64,000 bases of DNA, taken from CAYVKM01 sp964452045 (lineage in GTDB: Bacteria > Calditrichota > Calditrichia > RBG-13-44-9). Position 1 is the first letter of the stretch. Each line of letters opens with the position of its first letter. Shown piece after piece: positions 35,900 through 45,487 of this stretch. Under the pieces are notes generated by a model. The model was not told the origin of the DNA. It made no database searches and was given only the letters and a program-made list of their open reading frames with translations. The position numbers and the translations under genes were made by a program. Location of the stretch: contig CAYVKM010000001.1 in the NCBI GenBank assembly GCA_964452045.1, forward strand, positions 1-64,000, read 5' to 3'.

Positions 35900-36907
35900 T
35901 TAAGCAGATTTAGAAGTTTGTTTCTGCAAAACGACTTCAATTAAGTTATCCAGATTCACCGGTACCACCCCAACCTCTTCACAAACAATACCTGCGGCAT
36001 AATTAGACAGCGTCACCGCTTCTTTAATGGTGGCTCCACCGCTCAGTGCAAATGTAAGGGTGGCGATAACCGTATCACCGGCTCCCGAAACATCGGCTAC
36101 CTTGCGTGCCTGGGTTCCTACGAAAACATGCTCCCCGTTTTTCTCGAAAAGCGCCATGCCTTTTGAGCCCCGGGTCACTAAAACTGCTTTGGCATTGAGA
36201 ACCGACAATAATTTATTTCCCGCCTTTATCAGCATCTCGTCATCCCGGATTCTCATGGCCAGGGCTTCTTCGGTTTCTTTTACATTCGGTTTAAATACGG
36301 TAATATTCTTAAAAGCAAAAAAGTTTTCAAATTTTGGATCTACCGTGACAATTTTATCATTTCGCGAGGCTAATTCTGAAATGTGGCCAACCAATTGTGG
36401 TGCCACCACACCTTTGTTATAATCTTCGATGACAATTGCCGCAGCATCTTCAATATGGGAGACAAAAATTTTATATAGCTGCTCCTGAAGATCGGAGGAT
36501 ATTTGTTCGACTGACTCCTGATCCACCCGGGCGATATGCTGATTATTCCCGATGATGCGGGTTTTTACCGTGGTGGGTCGATCCGGAGCCACTACTATTC
36601 CCTCGCTGGACAGGTTGTTCTGTTTCAACATATCCTGAAAAATATTACCCATCCGGTCATTTCCCAAAACGCCTACCAACAGTGGATTGGCCTTTAATCC
36701 AATAATATTATAGGCCACGTTGGCAGCTCCACCAAAGCGAATTTGTTCAGATGAAATATTTATGATCGGGACCGGTGCTTCCGGGGAGATCCGGGTAACA
36801 TTGCCCCACAGGTACTGATCCACCATCAGATCGCCAAAGACAACAATCCGATTCTGATGTGCTTTGTCGGCAATCTCTCGGAGACGTTTTTCAGAAAATT
36901 TTATCAC
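35900..36907 (-). CDS. rfaE1: D-glycero-beta-D-manno-heptose-7-phosphate kinase
   Basis: The 335-residue PfkB/ribokinase-type kinase phosphorylates heptose 7-phosphate at C1. Family motifs are GGAANVAYN (N-terminal) and DVSGAGDTVIATL with the catalytic Asp. The start is GTG 36907 with AAGGCAGG before it. It is the first gene of the rfaE1-rfaE2-mltD run. gmhA and gmhB are not in the window. Confidence 0.94.
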   Translation of the reverse strand: MIKFSEKRLREIADKAHQNRIVVFGDLMVDQYLWGNVTRISPEAPVPIINISSEQIRFGGAANVAYNIIGLKANPLLVGVLGNDRMGNIFQDMLKQNNLSSEGIVVAPDRPTTVKTRIIGNNQHIARVDQESVEQISSDLQEQLYKIFVSHIEDAAAIVIEDYNKGVVAPQLVGHISELASRNDKIVTVDPKFENFFAFKNITVFKPNVKETEEALAMRIRDDEMLIKAGNKLLSVLNAKAVLVTRGSKGMALFEKNGEHVFVGTQARKVADVSGAGDTVIATLTFALSGGATIKEAVTLSNYAAGIVCEEVGVVPVNLDNLIEVVLQKQTSKSA

Positions 36908-37012
36908 AGTACCTGCCTTTTCAAATCAGCTCGTATTGTCGGTAACCAAATGAACAATCTTTATTTAAAATTCTTTTCTTCCTTGAAGGACCAATTTACC
37001 AGGAAAATGTGG

Positions 37013-37285
37013 TTATTTTTCCACAAATTTAAGAACAATGGCCAATATCGGTTCTTTGAATAAACTGATGGCAAATATAAGGATCAATAAGGGAAAACCC
37101 GTCAGGTAAACAAATTTTACAAAGGGCTGGACCCAGCTGAAGTCCAGTAATGGAATAAAAGTGATCATAATAAAGCAGAGTAAAACATAATATTCCAGAA
37201 TTCTCATTATTTTCCTGTAATAATTCTCAACCATTTTTTCTTTCTCTTCCTTTTGAGCGTCTTTTTGTGAACTTTCGTTTTTCAT
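37013..37285 (-). CDS. Small two-helix membrane protein
   Basis: The 90-residue product has a charged Lys/Glu-rich N-terminus (1-20) and two hydrophobic helices (about 31-52 and 58-82). AAGGAG precedes the ATG. It lies 9 bp downstream of the gamma-glutamyltransferase gene on the same strand. No family is recognised. Confidence 0.6.
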   Translation of the reverse strand: MKNESSQKDAQKEEKEKMVENYYRKIMRILEYYVLLCFIMITFIPLLDFSWVQPFVKFVYLTGFPLLILIFAISLFKEPILAIVLKFVEK

Positions 37286-37294
37286 AGTTGCTCC

Positions 37295-39010
37295 TTAATA
37301 GCCCCGGGGATAACCATTTCCTCTGGGATCGGAGCTCAATTGCCAGACGCCATCTCCGCGCCAGATGGCTTGCACATCACCTATACGATCCCGTTTAACC
37401 AATCCGTATCCCCACTGTTCCAATTTTTTCAAAACCGTTTCACTGAATCTATCCTTCTCATAATAAATTGAATCCGGTATCCACTGATGATGAAATCTTC
37501 CGGCGTTAATGGCCATATCCAATGTCATCTCCTGATCAATCAGATTCAACAGCATTTGCAACACCACGGTAATAATTTTAGGACCACCGGGTGATCCCAG
37601 CGCACCCACCAGCTCGCCCTCCTTTGTGACAATCACCGGGCACATGGAGCTAAGCATGCGTTTCCCCGGTCCAACCAGGTTTGCCTTTCCCTGGACCAGG
37701 CCATAAATATTCGGTTGACCCGGTTTAATGGTAAAATCATCCATTTCATCATTCAGCAAAATTCCGGTTGAACCGGCCACCAATTTAGCGCCAAAGTTAT
37801 CATTAAGGGTGTAGGTTACCGATACAGCATTATCTAAAGAATCAACCACAGAAAAATGGGTGGTTTCTTCGCTTTCTTTCAACAATTCAGCAAGTGAGGA
37901 CTGCGATATGGATATGGGATGGCCTACTTTCACACTTTCCGAAACTCTCCGGGCAAGTGTGGGAGACAGGAGCTGAGTCAATGGAATTTCCGTATAATCC
38001 GGATCGCCCAGGTATTCATTCCGAAAGGCAAAATACACTTTTTCTAATTCCGCCAGGAGTGATATGTAGCCGGCAGTGTTCAAGTCATATCGATCCAGAT
38101 CAGTATATTTCAGGCTTTCCAAAATTTCACTTAATAAAATACTACCAGAGGCGGGCAGGGATACTCCGTATACAGTGTAAGATTTATGATTGATAACAAC
38201 GGGGTCGCGGACAACGGGCTGGTAATTATTCAGATCGTCCATGAATAATACTCCGCCATACATCTGAACTGATTTGACAATCTCAAGACCAATTTCACCA
38301 TCATAAAATGGCTCATCTCCATGAAGCGCAATTTCCCTGAGGGTATGGGCTAAATTATCCTGGTATAATATATCACCCTCTTCCAGAATCTTACCATGGG
38401 GCATAAAGATCAATTGGGTGGAGGGAAAATTTCTAAAATATTTTTCATTTTCCTTCAACACATCGGCCAGCTGCGATCCTACAGGAAAACCATTTTCTGC
38501 CAACTCAATAGAAGGCTCCAACACATCATACCAGGGAATTATCCCAAATTTTTGGTGAAATTGATAAAACCCGCGAACTGTGCCCGGTACACCCACTGCC
38601 AATCCGCCAACCTGACTCAAACCTGGAATAACCTCACCATTCTCATCCAGATAAGCTTCGGGCGTTATTGCAGCAGGGGCAGTTTCCCTGAAATCCAGAA
38701 CATATATTTCGCCATTAGTCGAGCGGTGAACCAGAAATCCCCCACCCCCCAGATTCCCCGCCTGGGGATATGCTACCGCCAGAGCCATGGCAACGGCCGT
38801 TGCTGCATCTGCGGCATTCCCACCCTTTTGCAGGATATTGATGCCAATTTTTGAGGCCAGACTATCCGCACTGGCAACACCACCATGGAGAGCCGTTATC
38901 GATTTTTGATTCCAATTGCTTTGAGAATAAAGCCAACCAGGTGTCAAAAAAAGAAGAAACAGTAAAAATAATTTAAAATATTTATCAGCAGTCAATATAA
39001 AACCATTCAT
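37295..39010 (-). CDS. ggt: Gamma-glutamyltransferase
   Basis: The 571-residue protein is a periplasmic enzyme that cleaves or transfers the gamma-glutamyl group of glutathione and related peptides. It has a signal peptide (about 11-30) and self-processes at the threonine in ETTHFSVVD to make two subunits. Other family segments are SGGGGFLVHR-like GGGGFLVH, DLNNYQPVVRDPV, GSTGILLNDEMDDF and GSPGGPKIITVVLQ. Length and order are standard. Confidence 0.95.
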   Translation of the reverse strand: MNGFILTADKYFKLFLLFLLFLTPGWLYSQSNWNQKSITALHGGVASADSLASKIGINILQKGGNAADAATAVAMALAVAYPQAGNLGGGGFLVHRSTNGEIYVLDFRETAPAAITPEAYLDENGEVIPGLSQVGGLAVGVPGTVRGFYQFHQKFGIIPWYDVLEPSIELAENGFPVGSQLADVLKENEKYFRNFPSTQLIFMPHGKILEEGDILYQDNLAHTLREIALHGDEPFYDGEIGLEIVKSVQMYGGVLFMDDLNNYQPVVRDPVVINHKSYTVYGVSLPASGSILLSEILESLKYTDLDRYDLNTAGYISLLAELEKVYFAFRNEYLGDPDYTEIPLTQLLSPTLARRVSESVKVGHPISISQSSLAELLKESEETTHFSVVDSLDNAVSVTYTLNDNFGAKLVAGSTGILLNDEMDDFTIKPGQPNIYGLVQGKANLVGPGKRMLSSMCPVIVTKEGELVGALGSPGGPKIITVVLQMLLNLIDQEMTLDMAINAGRFHHQWIPDSIYYEKDRFSETVLKKLEQWGYGLVKRDRIGDVQAIWRGDGVWQLSSDPRGNGYPRGY

Positions 39011-39063
39011 TCCAATGAAGCAGTCAATAAAACCATAAGCATTCAGAAATCCATTCCCATCAA

Positions 39064-39591
39064 TTAATCTTCCACAAGTCCGCTTGTCTCCAGAATATTC
39101 AGAAAATCAGTTTCAAATGAAATTTCGGGGAACTCTACCATTCGCCCGATTTCCGTATTTCCGGATAAAACAATAAAGGTTGGTACACGATCGACATTAT
39201 ACTTCTTGGCAGTTTCGTACGGATCCTGCTTATTCCGGTCAACCGCATATAGTGTGATACTCAAATTCGAGTTGTTTGCCGAATGCAACGTTTTTAAAAA
39301 CGGGGGTACACCCACTCTGGAATCGGGGCACCAGGTACCCAATACACAGATAATCTGAAACGGTCTGGCAATGTTGGAAAATTTTCCGACTGTCACCGGA
39401 TCCGGTTTAAACAGATCATATTCTTCCTTCCAATCCGGCAGTTGATTCAGCAAAATGTCCGGGGTGACCTCTCCCACCAGAATTTTGCTTCCCCTAGACT
39501 CCTCAATATGATATCGTTGCTGAGATAGCCTATTTTGATTGGAACAGGCTACAATTATTATTCCCAATAATAAAACAAAAAGACGGGTCAT
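39064..39591 (-). CDS. Thioredoxin-like lipoprotein with WCPDS site
   Basis: The 175-residue protein has a lipobox (IIVAC, Cys near 16) and a thioredoxin-like fold. The active-site region reads GTWCPDSRVGVPPF: only the first cysteine of the usual CxxC is present, as in many thioredoxin-family lipoproteins of the FCB group. A cis-proline segment VDRVPTFIV follows. It is therefore not a standard disulphide reductase; it could act through the single cysteine. AGGAA precedes the ATG. Confidence 0.82.
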   Translation of the reverse strand: MTRLFVLLLGIIIVACSNQNRLSQQRYHIEESRGSKILVGEVTPDILLNQLPDWKEEYDLFKPDPVTVGKFSNIARPFQIICVLGTWCPDSRVGVPPFLKTLHSANNSNLSITLYAVDRNKQDPYETAKKYNVDRVPTFIVLSGNTEIGRMVEFPEISFETDFLNILETSGLVED

Positions 39592-39636
39592 TTCAAAATT
39601 CCTGGAGGTGCATACCTTAAATTTCTTATTGCCGAT

Positions 39637-40557
39637 TCAATTTGTCTGACTGGTTGAGTCGGGTTTTGGTTCTTCTCTTTTGGTCGCTTTCTTCAAACGC
39701 TTCTCGGCGATTCCACCCTTTTTCAGAATTAACCTGAGCACGACTTCGTCTGGCTTTCCCATCACTCCCAGGCTATCCCCGTTCAACCACAGGCGAACAC
39801 CATCCGCCCTTCCCAGCATTAATTGCACGGATTCCTGAGCCTTAACCTCTCTTTCCAACCCTTTGGGTAAAATATAGTCTACCGTATCCTTGCCGTCCCG
39901 GATTTCCCGGATCCAGGTCCGTTCCACCGATTTCATCCAGACATCTACCCCGTTACCAACCACAGGTTTTACCTCAGTATTTTCCGATAACTGGGGTGTT
40001 AACAAACTATCCTGTCTCTGCATTTCTTCAATAAAATCCGATACGGTGACTTCTTTGACTTCCAGCGGACTATTCTTGACAAATAAAAATTGTTTATAAG
40101 CAAAATAGCCAACACCCCCCAGGACCACGATCGTCACCGCCACCCAAAAATAGCGGTGAAGTTTATCCAGATTCCAGCGCAGGGACAATTCCTGGAAAAA
40201 GGAAGATTTTTTTGGCTCTTCCTCTTCCTGCGGCTCAGTCCCTTTATCGTTGACAGTTTCTTCTTCATATAGTCTCTCGGGCTTGGGAATGTCGGAGGAA
40301 TAGGGAACATCTTTCTCCAGGGGACCAGTCCCAAAAAACAGGTTGAAATCCCTCCAAACCTCCTCCTTATTTTCGCCAATTTCCACCAGATACCGTTTGA
40401 AAAAAATCCGATCGTACCCAAGTGGTAAATTCTCCAATCGGCCGGCCTCAATATCCTCCAGATATTTTACGGGTAGGCGACTCTTTTTTGCAATATCTTC
40501 TAACCTTAATCCCTTTGCTTTCCTGATCTCTTTTAAATTCTCAAAAAATTCTTTCAT
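39637..40557 (-). CDS. RodZ-like helix-turn-helix membrane protein
   Basis: The 306-residue protein has an N-terminal HTH domain (about 4-70: LKEIRKAKGLRLEDIAKKSRLP), an acidic linker, one membrane helix (about 135-155), and a C-terminal periplasmic domain (about 205-285) of the DUF4115 type. This is the layout of RodZ, which links MreB to the cell-shape machinery. It is next to recJ, 20 bp downstream of it. Similarity in the HTH and domain order is clear; the role in shape is inferred. Confidence 0.85.
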   Translation of the reverse strand: MKEFFENLKEIRKAKGLRLEDIAKKSRLPVKYLEDIEAGRLENLPLGYDRIFFKRYLVEIGENKEEVWRDFNLFFGTGPLEKDVPYSSDIPKPERLYEEETVNDKGTEPQEEEEPKKSSFFQELSLRWNLDKLHRYFWVAVTIVVLGGVGYFAYKQFLFVKNSPLEVKEVTVSDFIEEMQRQDSLLTPQLSENTEVKPVVGNGVDVWMKSVERTWIREIRDGKDTVDYILPKGLEREVKAQESVQLMLGRADGVRLWLNGDSLGVMGKPDEVVLRLILKKGGIAEKRLKKATKREEPKPDSTSQTN

Positions 40558-40577
40558 AATAAACTAACACTTTCTGG

Positions 40578-42278
40578 CTATCGAATATCCTTCAGGCGAA
40601 GTTGAACCTGGGTGCGTCCATTCCATCGATTCTCTTCGACGACATAGACACAATCCACTACTCCTTTATTTGCCTGAACTATCTCCAAATAATCTCCCAT
40701 ATTAAAACCTATGGCATCAAAAACAGATCCGTCCTGTTCCATTTTTAACTTTAAATGGTTTTGCCCAACAATGGAAGGCGTTCCCAAAACCTTAACATTC
40801 CTGCTCATGAAAACCGGGCGCATATTCATTGGACCAAAAGGACCCAATAGTTTTAAAAGTCTGATAAATCTTTCGGTAAATTGAGGTAAATCAATTTCTC
40901 CATCCACATATATGCTGGGGAGCAGATCTTCCTGGGTAAGATGTTTTTGGGCTGCTGCTTTAAAACATTCTACAAAAGCAGGTATATTTTTTTCCTCTAC
41001 CGTTAAACCGGCAGCATATTTATGTCCACCAAATCCGCTTAACAGGTGAGAACATTCCTTTATTGCCTGGTAGACATTAAAATTAGACACACTGCGGGCA
41101 CTCCCTTTACCGACGCCATCTACTACAGTAATCATGATGGTTGGGCGGTAAAATTTCTCCACAATGCGCGAGGCAACAATTCCGATAACTCCCGGATGCC
41201 AGTCTTTTTTGTAAAGAACGAATGCCTTATCATTTTCCAGATCAAGCTTTGTCTCTACAATCTCCAGAGCTTCTTTGTATGTTACTTCATCAATATCCCG
41301 GCGCAGACGATTTTCTTTTTCCAGTTCCCGGGCCGCAGTTCGCGCTTGCTGCAAGGTTTGGGCACAAAATAATTGAACCGCACGCCGGGCATCTCCCAGC
41401 CGCCCAACTGCGTTAATACGGGGTGCCATGACAAAAACGATCAAGCCCGCGGTAATATCCCGGTTCGCCAAACCGGAACTTTCGAGTAACGCACGAACAC
41501 CGTATCGCGGATTATAATTTATCTTGTCCATTCCATGCCGCACCAAAATCCTGTTTTCATCGATTAGGGGGACGATGTCAGCACAACTGCCTATGGCCAC
41601 CAGATCCAGATATTCATCAAGCTCTGCTTCCGGAACATCCAATTTTTTGTACAGACCTTGTAAGAGCTTGAAAGCCACTCCCACACCAGCCAGCTCATTA
41701 AAGGGGTAATTGGAATCGGGAAGCTTTGGATCGAGAATAGCAACAGCCGGTGGCAATTCTTCCGCCGGCTGATGGTGATCGCACACAATAGTATCCATCC
41801 CCAGTTCTTTGGCCAGACGAATTTCTTCAACCGCGGTTACCCCGCAATCTACCGTTACAACCAGATTAACCCCATTCTCGGCGGCTTCACGTATATTTTT
41901 GGAGGATAATCCATACCCTTCGGTCATCCGGTCCGGGATATAGTAGGAGACCTTCGACCCTACCATCCGGGAGAGCACCAGATACATCAGTGCGGCGGAC
42001 GAGACACCATCCACATCATAATCCCCGTAAACCAGGATATTTTCTCCGGTATGAAGCGCGTGGTGCAACCGATCCACTGCTTTTTCCATATCCTTCATCA
42101 GATACGGATCGTAAAGATTTTCTAATTCCGGTCTAAAAAAATTGCGGGCTTTTTCAAAGGAATCGATTTGACGGTTCAGTAATATCCGGGCCATAATCGG
42201 GGGAACCGCCAGTTCCTTGGCAATTTCATCTACAAGTTCCTCATTATAATCGCAATCTTGAACCCATTTGTACTCCAT
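40578..42278 (-). CDS. recJ: Single-stranded-DNA-specific exonuclease RecJ
   Basis: The 566-residue DHH-family 5'-3' exonuclease acts in recombination and repair. Metal-binding motifs are GDYDVDGVSS, TVDCGV and the DHH box CDHHQP. The DHHA1 region GFGGHKYAAG is near residue 410. The start has AGGTG upstream. Length is standard, and the gene lies upstream of the RodZ-like gene. Confidence 0.96.
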   Translation of the reverse strand: MEYKWVQDCDYNEELVDEIAKELAVPPIMARILLNRQIDSFEKARNFFRPELENLYDPYLMKDMEKAVDRLHHALHTGENILVYGDYDVDGVSSAALMYLVLSRMVGSKVSYYIPDRMTEGYGLSSKNIREAAENGVNLVVTVDCGVTAVEEIRLAKELGMDTIVCDHHQPAEELPPAVAILDPKLPDSNYPFNELAGVGVAFKLLQGLYKKLDVPEAELDEYLDLVAIGSCADIVPLIDENRILVRHGMDKINYNPRYGVRALLESSGLANRDITAGLIVFVMAPRINAVGRLGDARRAVQLFCAQTLQQARTAARELEKENRLRRDIDEVTYKEALEIVETKLDLENDKAFVLYKKDWHPGVIGIVASRIVEKFYRPTIMITVVDGVGKGSARSVSNFNVYQAIKECSHLLSGFGGHKYAAGLTVEEKNIPAFVECFKAAAQKHLTQEDLLPSIYVDGEIDLPQFTERFIRLLKLLGPFGPMNMRPVFMSRNVKVLGTPSIVGQNHLKLKMEQDGSVFDAIGFNMGDYLEIVQANKGVVDCVYVVEENRWNGRTQVQLRLKDIR

Positions 42279-42735
42279 TCATACACCTATGTACCTTATT
42301 TATTCTAATTTTTTTTATCATCATTTGGATCATTGAAGGATATAGAAATTCAGACATGGTTAAAACTTTGTTTTTTATGATTCTTCGAAAGAATTTTAAC
42401 ACCCAAAACTCAAAATTGCAACCGGTTTTTAAGAGGAAAATTTGATCAGATTGGCATTTAAACAGTCCGAAATGTTGGTAAAAAACTGATAAATTCATCA
42501 ATAGAGCCATCTGCCTCATAAAAAACAACTCGCAGAAATTTATCATATCATCGGCGGATCTGACAATAAAATTAATGAGAAACCGACCTTTGGAGGCAGG
42601 AAAAATTTAGACAAGTATTCCATCATCTGAAAAAGTAAATCTTCAATTAATTTCTGTCCGGATAATTACTGTTTGATTTGCATTTGGTTAGCTGTACATA
42701 TAAATTTTGCAGTGTATTTGAAAGGAGAATGGTAG
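42279..42735. other. Intergenic region, no gene seen
   Basis: These 457 bases separate divergent recJ and the outer-membrane barrel gene. They are AT-rich and contain only short frames without any signature. A candidate promoter for the barrel gene lies at the right end. No tRNA or terminator is visible. Confidence 0.6.
42677..42709 (+). promoter_or_regulatory. Candidate promoter of the barrel gene
   Basis: TTTG (42677-42680) is followed after 18 bases by TATAAATTTTG (42699-42709), close to the Bacteroidota-type TTTG-N19-TAnnTTTG pattern. It ends 26 bases before the start codon at 42736; AAAGGAG lies between. Confidence 0.35.
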
Positions 42736-43377
42736 ATGAAAAAAGTTATACTCAGTTTGATGCTTCTGGTTTTGTTTATTCAACCGGGATTTTCCCGGGC
42801 ACCATTTACTGAATTTAAAGTAGGCTATTTCTATCCTGAAGACACAGATCATGGTTACCTTTTCGGTATAAATGCGGGTCGGATGATAGACGAAAGTTTA
42901 AGCTGGAGTTTTGAAATCAATTATTTTCAGAAGGGATATAAGAAAATTACCAAGGTTAGTGACATCCAATTTGGTGGCACTACCCCTACAGTTAACCAGC
43001 TTGATCTTGAATATAAAACACGTATACTTCCTCTCTACGCAAAATTGAATTATGAACATCCTATAGCTTTCAAAAGTCCGATTTACTTTCGTGGTTCTGC
43101 CGGATTGGGCTGGGAAATGGTCTGGAATAAAGTGGATAACTATTTTACTGACACTCATAAAACCAGATTTTATAACGGATTCGGCTGGCAGGCGACCGCT
43201 GGCCTGGGATTTGAAATCAGTTCTTCAGCCAATTTTTTTGTCGATGGATTTTATAATGGTTCAACTGTAAAAAGGAATTCCAAAACAAATGATGAGGGTC
43301 TTCCTATCTGGGAGGAATTAAATATTTCCGGATTTGGCGTGAGGGTTGGCATTAGCATTGTCGGATTTGGATGGTAA
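42736..43377 (+). CDS. Outer-membrane beta-barrel-like protein
   Basis: The 213-residue product has a signal peptide (about 1-20, cut after GFSRA-type site) and alternating hydrophobic/aromatic strands such as FKVGYFYPEDTDHGYLFGINAG and GFGWQATAGLGFEISSSANFFVDGFYNG. The last strand ends in a terminal aromatic (GFGW), as in outer-membrane barrels of about eight strands. No specific function is indicated. AAAGGAG precedes the ATG. Its end overlaps the presumed start of the SpoIID gene. Confidence 0.75.
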   Translation: MKKVILSLMLLVLFIQPGFSRAPFTEFKVGYFYPEDTDHGYLFGINAGRMIDESLSWSFEINYFQKGYKKITKVSDIQFGGTTPTVNQLDLEYKTRILPLYAKLNYEHPIAFKSPIYFRGSAGLGWEMVWNKVDNYFTDTHKTRFYNGFGWQATAGLGFEISSSANFFVDGFYNGSTVKRNSKTNDEGLPIWEELNISGFGVRVGISIVGFGW

Positions 43378-44665
43378 AAATTTGAATTACAATATAGATT
43401 CCCACCTCACCGGTCATATTTCATTTTTTACCGGGAAAAAATTTTGGAAAATCATTACCGGTTTTTTTATCGGTTTGATTTTACTGAACGGATGTGCGAA
43501 AAAATTAGTCCCTCCCACCGAGCTGGTTCCCTCCGTAGCTCCCCTAGTCAGGGTCGCACTGGAAGAAAACCTCAACAAAGGCATCATGGCCATTCAAGGT
43601 CAGTATCGTTTGAAAAGTGAAGAGGCAGATTATATTCTGGATGATTCCCTGGGACCATTCCAGGTGAGTTACGACGGAAGTGTACTCACGTTTCAGAGTG
43701 AAAAACGATTCCTCTCCTATAAGTCATTCGAGCAGCTGCAAATGATCCCGGAGGATAATAGCCATTTTTTGTGGAACGATATCCCCTATCCGGGAAAAAT
43801 TTCCTTAATTAAAAATAACAATACCGTTATCCTGGTGAATAGCCTGACCCTGACGGAGTATTTAAGCGGGGTAGTGCCACATGAAATCCCCACCCATAAC
43901 GATGAATATTATGCTGCGGTTGCCGCTCAGACCATTGCTGCCCGAACCTATGCGCTTTATCAGATAAAACATCCAACCTCCAAATTTTTCGATTTATTCG
44001 ACGATACTAGAGATCAGGTCTATAAGGGAAAAGTCCGGGAGTCCGATCTGGCTAAAAAGGCCATCGAAGATACTTACGGCATAGTGCTGACCGATAGTGA
44101 GGGACGATTGGTCGAAACTCAGTACCATTCTACCTGTGGCGGTATTCTAAACGAATCCTCTTCGGCTGCTCAGACAGCCGAACCGACTGAGGATATCTGG
44201 GACAATAATTTTAATTGTGCCACCTCGCCACTCTATCGCTGGGTCAATAAAATCACCGCCAGCGAAATTCTGCAAAATCTGGAAAAAAACAAGAAAATAT
44301 CCAAAGCAGACTATCAAAATCTGATCGATGAAGGGTTTCAACTTGAGGTCGATATAAAATCCCGCCAGCCATCCGGACGCATTGATAAAATGGAGATCGA
44401 TGTCAACCAGAAAAAGATTGGCTTAAATGAGTGGGAGTCACGCTATATGCTCGCTTCCAATGGTCAAAATTTACTTCCCAGCACGCTCTTCTTTATTAAA
44501 AAATCGCCCAGCAGTCCGGATCTAATTTATCTGATCGGCGCGGGTTATGGCCATGGCAAGGGTATGTGCCAGTGGGGTGCCATTGGCCAGTCATTAAATG
44601 GCAGATCCTATCAGGATATATTAAAATTCTATTATCCCATGCTTTCATTAAAAAAAGTTTTTTGA
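43346..44665 (+). CDS. SpoIID/LytB-domain lipoprotein
   Basis: The protein has a lipoprotein signal with lipobox LILLNGC about 50 residues from the first possible TTG start, then a SpoIID domain: SLTLTEYLSGVVPHEIPTH, QTIAARTYALYQIKHP, TQYHSTCGG, and a late GYGHGKGMCQWGA motif. SpoIID-type enzymes are lytic transglycosylases that act on denuded glycan strands. The frame has no ATG before the signal peptide; TTG codons at 43346, 43358 and 43367 are the options, and the gene overlaps the end of the barrel gene, pointing to translational coupling. The start is uncertain. Confidence 0.82.
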   Translation: MALALSDLDGKNLNYNIDSHLTGHISFFTGKKFWKIITGFFIGLILLNGCAKKLVPPTELVPSVAPLVRVALEENLNKGIMAIQGQYRLKSEEADYILDDSLGPFQVSYDGSVLTFQSEKRFLSYKSFEQLQMIPEDNSHFLWNDIPYPGKISLIKNNNTVILVNSLTLTEYLSGVVPHEIPTHNDEYYAAVAAQTIAARTYALYQIKHPTSKFFDLFDDTRDQVYKGKVRESDLAKKAIEDTYGIVLTDSEGRLVETQYHSTCGGILNESSSAAQTAEPTEDIWDNNFNCATSPLYRWVNKITASEILQNLEKNKKISKADYQNLIDEGFQLEVDIKSRQPSGRIDKMEIDVNQKKIGLNEWESRYMLASNGQNLLPSTLFFIKKSPSSPDLIYLIGAGYGHGKGMCQWGAIGQSLNGRSYQDILKFYYPMLSLKKVF

Positions 44666-44677
44666 GCTGAGTAGTAT

Positions 44678-45415
44678 ATGGATCGATTAAAACAAATTCT
44701 ATTTTCTTTGTTGTTACTGGGCAGTATTTCCGGTCACCTGATCAGTCAGACTTCTCCCGAGCTGAAAAACTTTTTATGGGATAAAGATTTTAAAAGCCTG
44801 ATTGAAAATTATGCCGAGGAATCGGTTGTTCTGGAGGAGAAAGGTACGCTTCAGCAAAAAATCGAGGCCAGATCCTACTTAGAGGGTGAAGGTTTGCGGG
44901 TACAGGTATTTGCCGGCCTGGACAAAAGTAATGCAGAGTCTATTGCACAGCAGATGACCAGCCTGAATCTGGATTCGGTCTATCTCCGGGAAGACAACGG
45001 TTTGTACAAGGTGCAGATAGGTAATTTTAGCGAGCGGTTGGAAGCGGAAAAAATACTGGATAAGTTGCGATATGCAGGTGTATCCAACGCCTGGATTGTC
45101 TCCAGCACGATTCATACCCCAAAGACGGTTGTTCAGGATACAACTGTTGTCCCGGAACCACCGGCGGTTAGCGATGTGGGAGAGCGATTTCTATATGCCA
45201 TCCAGATCTTCGTAACCGGGAATTACGAAAAGGCACAGTCCTATCAGCAGCAATTGAGCAGTTCATTTCACGAGGAAGTTTGGATTAAGGAACAGGATGG
45301 TTTATGGAAAATCCTGCTGGGAAAATACAGTGATGAATCTTTCGCCAGGAATCGGCTGGAGCAAATTCGCACCCAGGGTTATCCCGACGCCTGGCTTACT
45401 CAAGTCAGTAATTAA
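44678..45415 (+). CDS. Periplasmic protein with two SPOR domains
   Basis: The 245-residue protein has a signal peptide (about 1-23) and two SPOR-type repeats (about 68-145 and 165-243). The first reads GLRVQVFAGLDKSNAESIAQQM, then LYKVQIGNFSERLEAEKILDKLR; the second reads FLYAIQIFVTGNYEKAQSYQQQL, then LWKILLGKYSDESFARNRLEQIR. SPOR domains bind denuded peptidoglycan at the septum. It follows the SpoIID-domain gene by 12 bp, so both probably act on the same glycan material. Confidence 0.87.
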   Translation: MDRLKQILFSLLLLGSISGHLISQTSPELKNFLWDKDFKSLIENYAEESVVLEEKGTLQQKIEARSYLEGEGLRVQVFAGLDKSNAESIAQQMTSLNLDSVYLREDNGLYKVQIGNFSERLEAEKILDKLRYAGVSNAWIVSSTIHTPKTVVQDTTVVPEPPAVSDVGERFLYAIQIFVTGNYEKAQSYQQQLSSSFHEEVWIKEQDGLWKILLGKYSDESFARNRLEQIRTQGYPDAWLTQVSN

Positions 45416-45487
45416 AGATTTATGCCTTCCATTCGCTGTCTGAAAAATAAAAATTAAATTTATACTTTATAGAAACAGGAGATGAAA

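Noticed and set aside
42244..42546. 100-codon minus-strand frame upstream of recJ
   Set aside because: It overlaps the recJ start and lies in AT-rich intergenic sequence with no start signal or recognisable protein.
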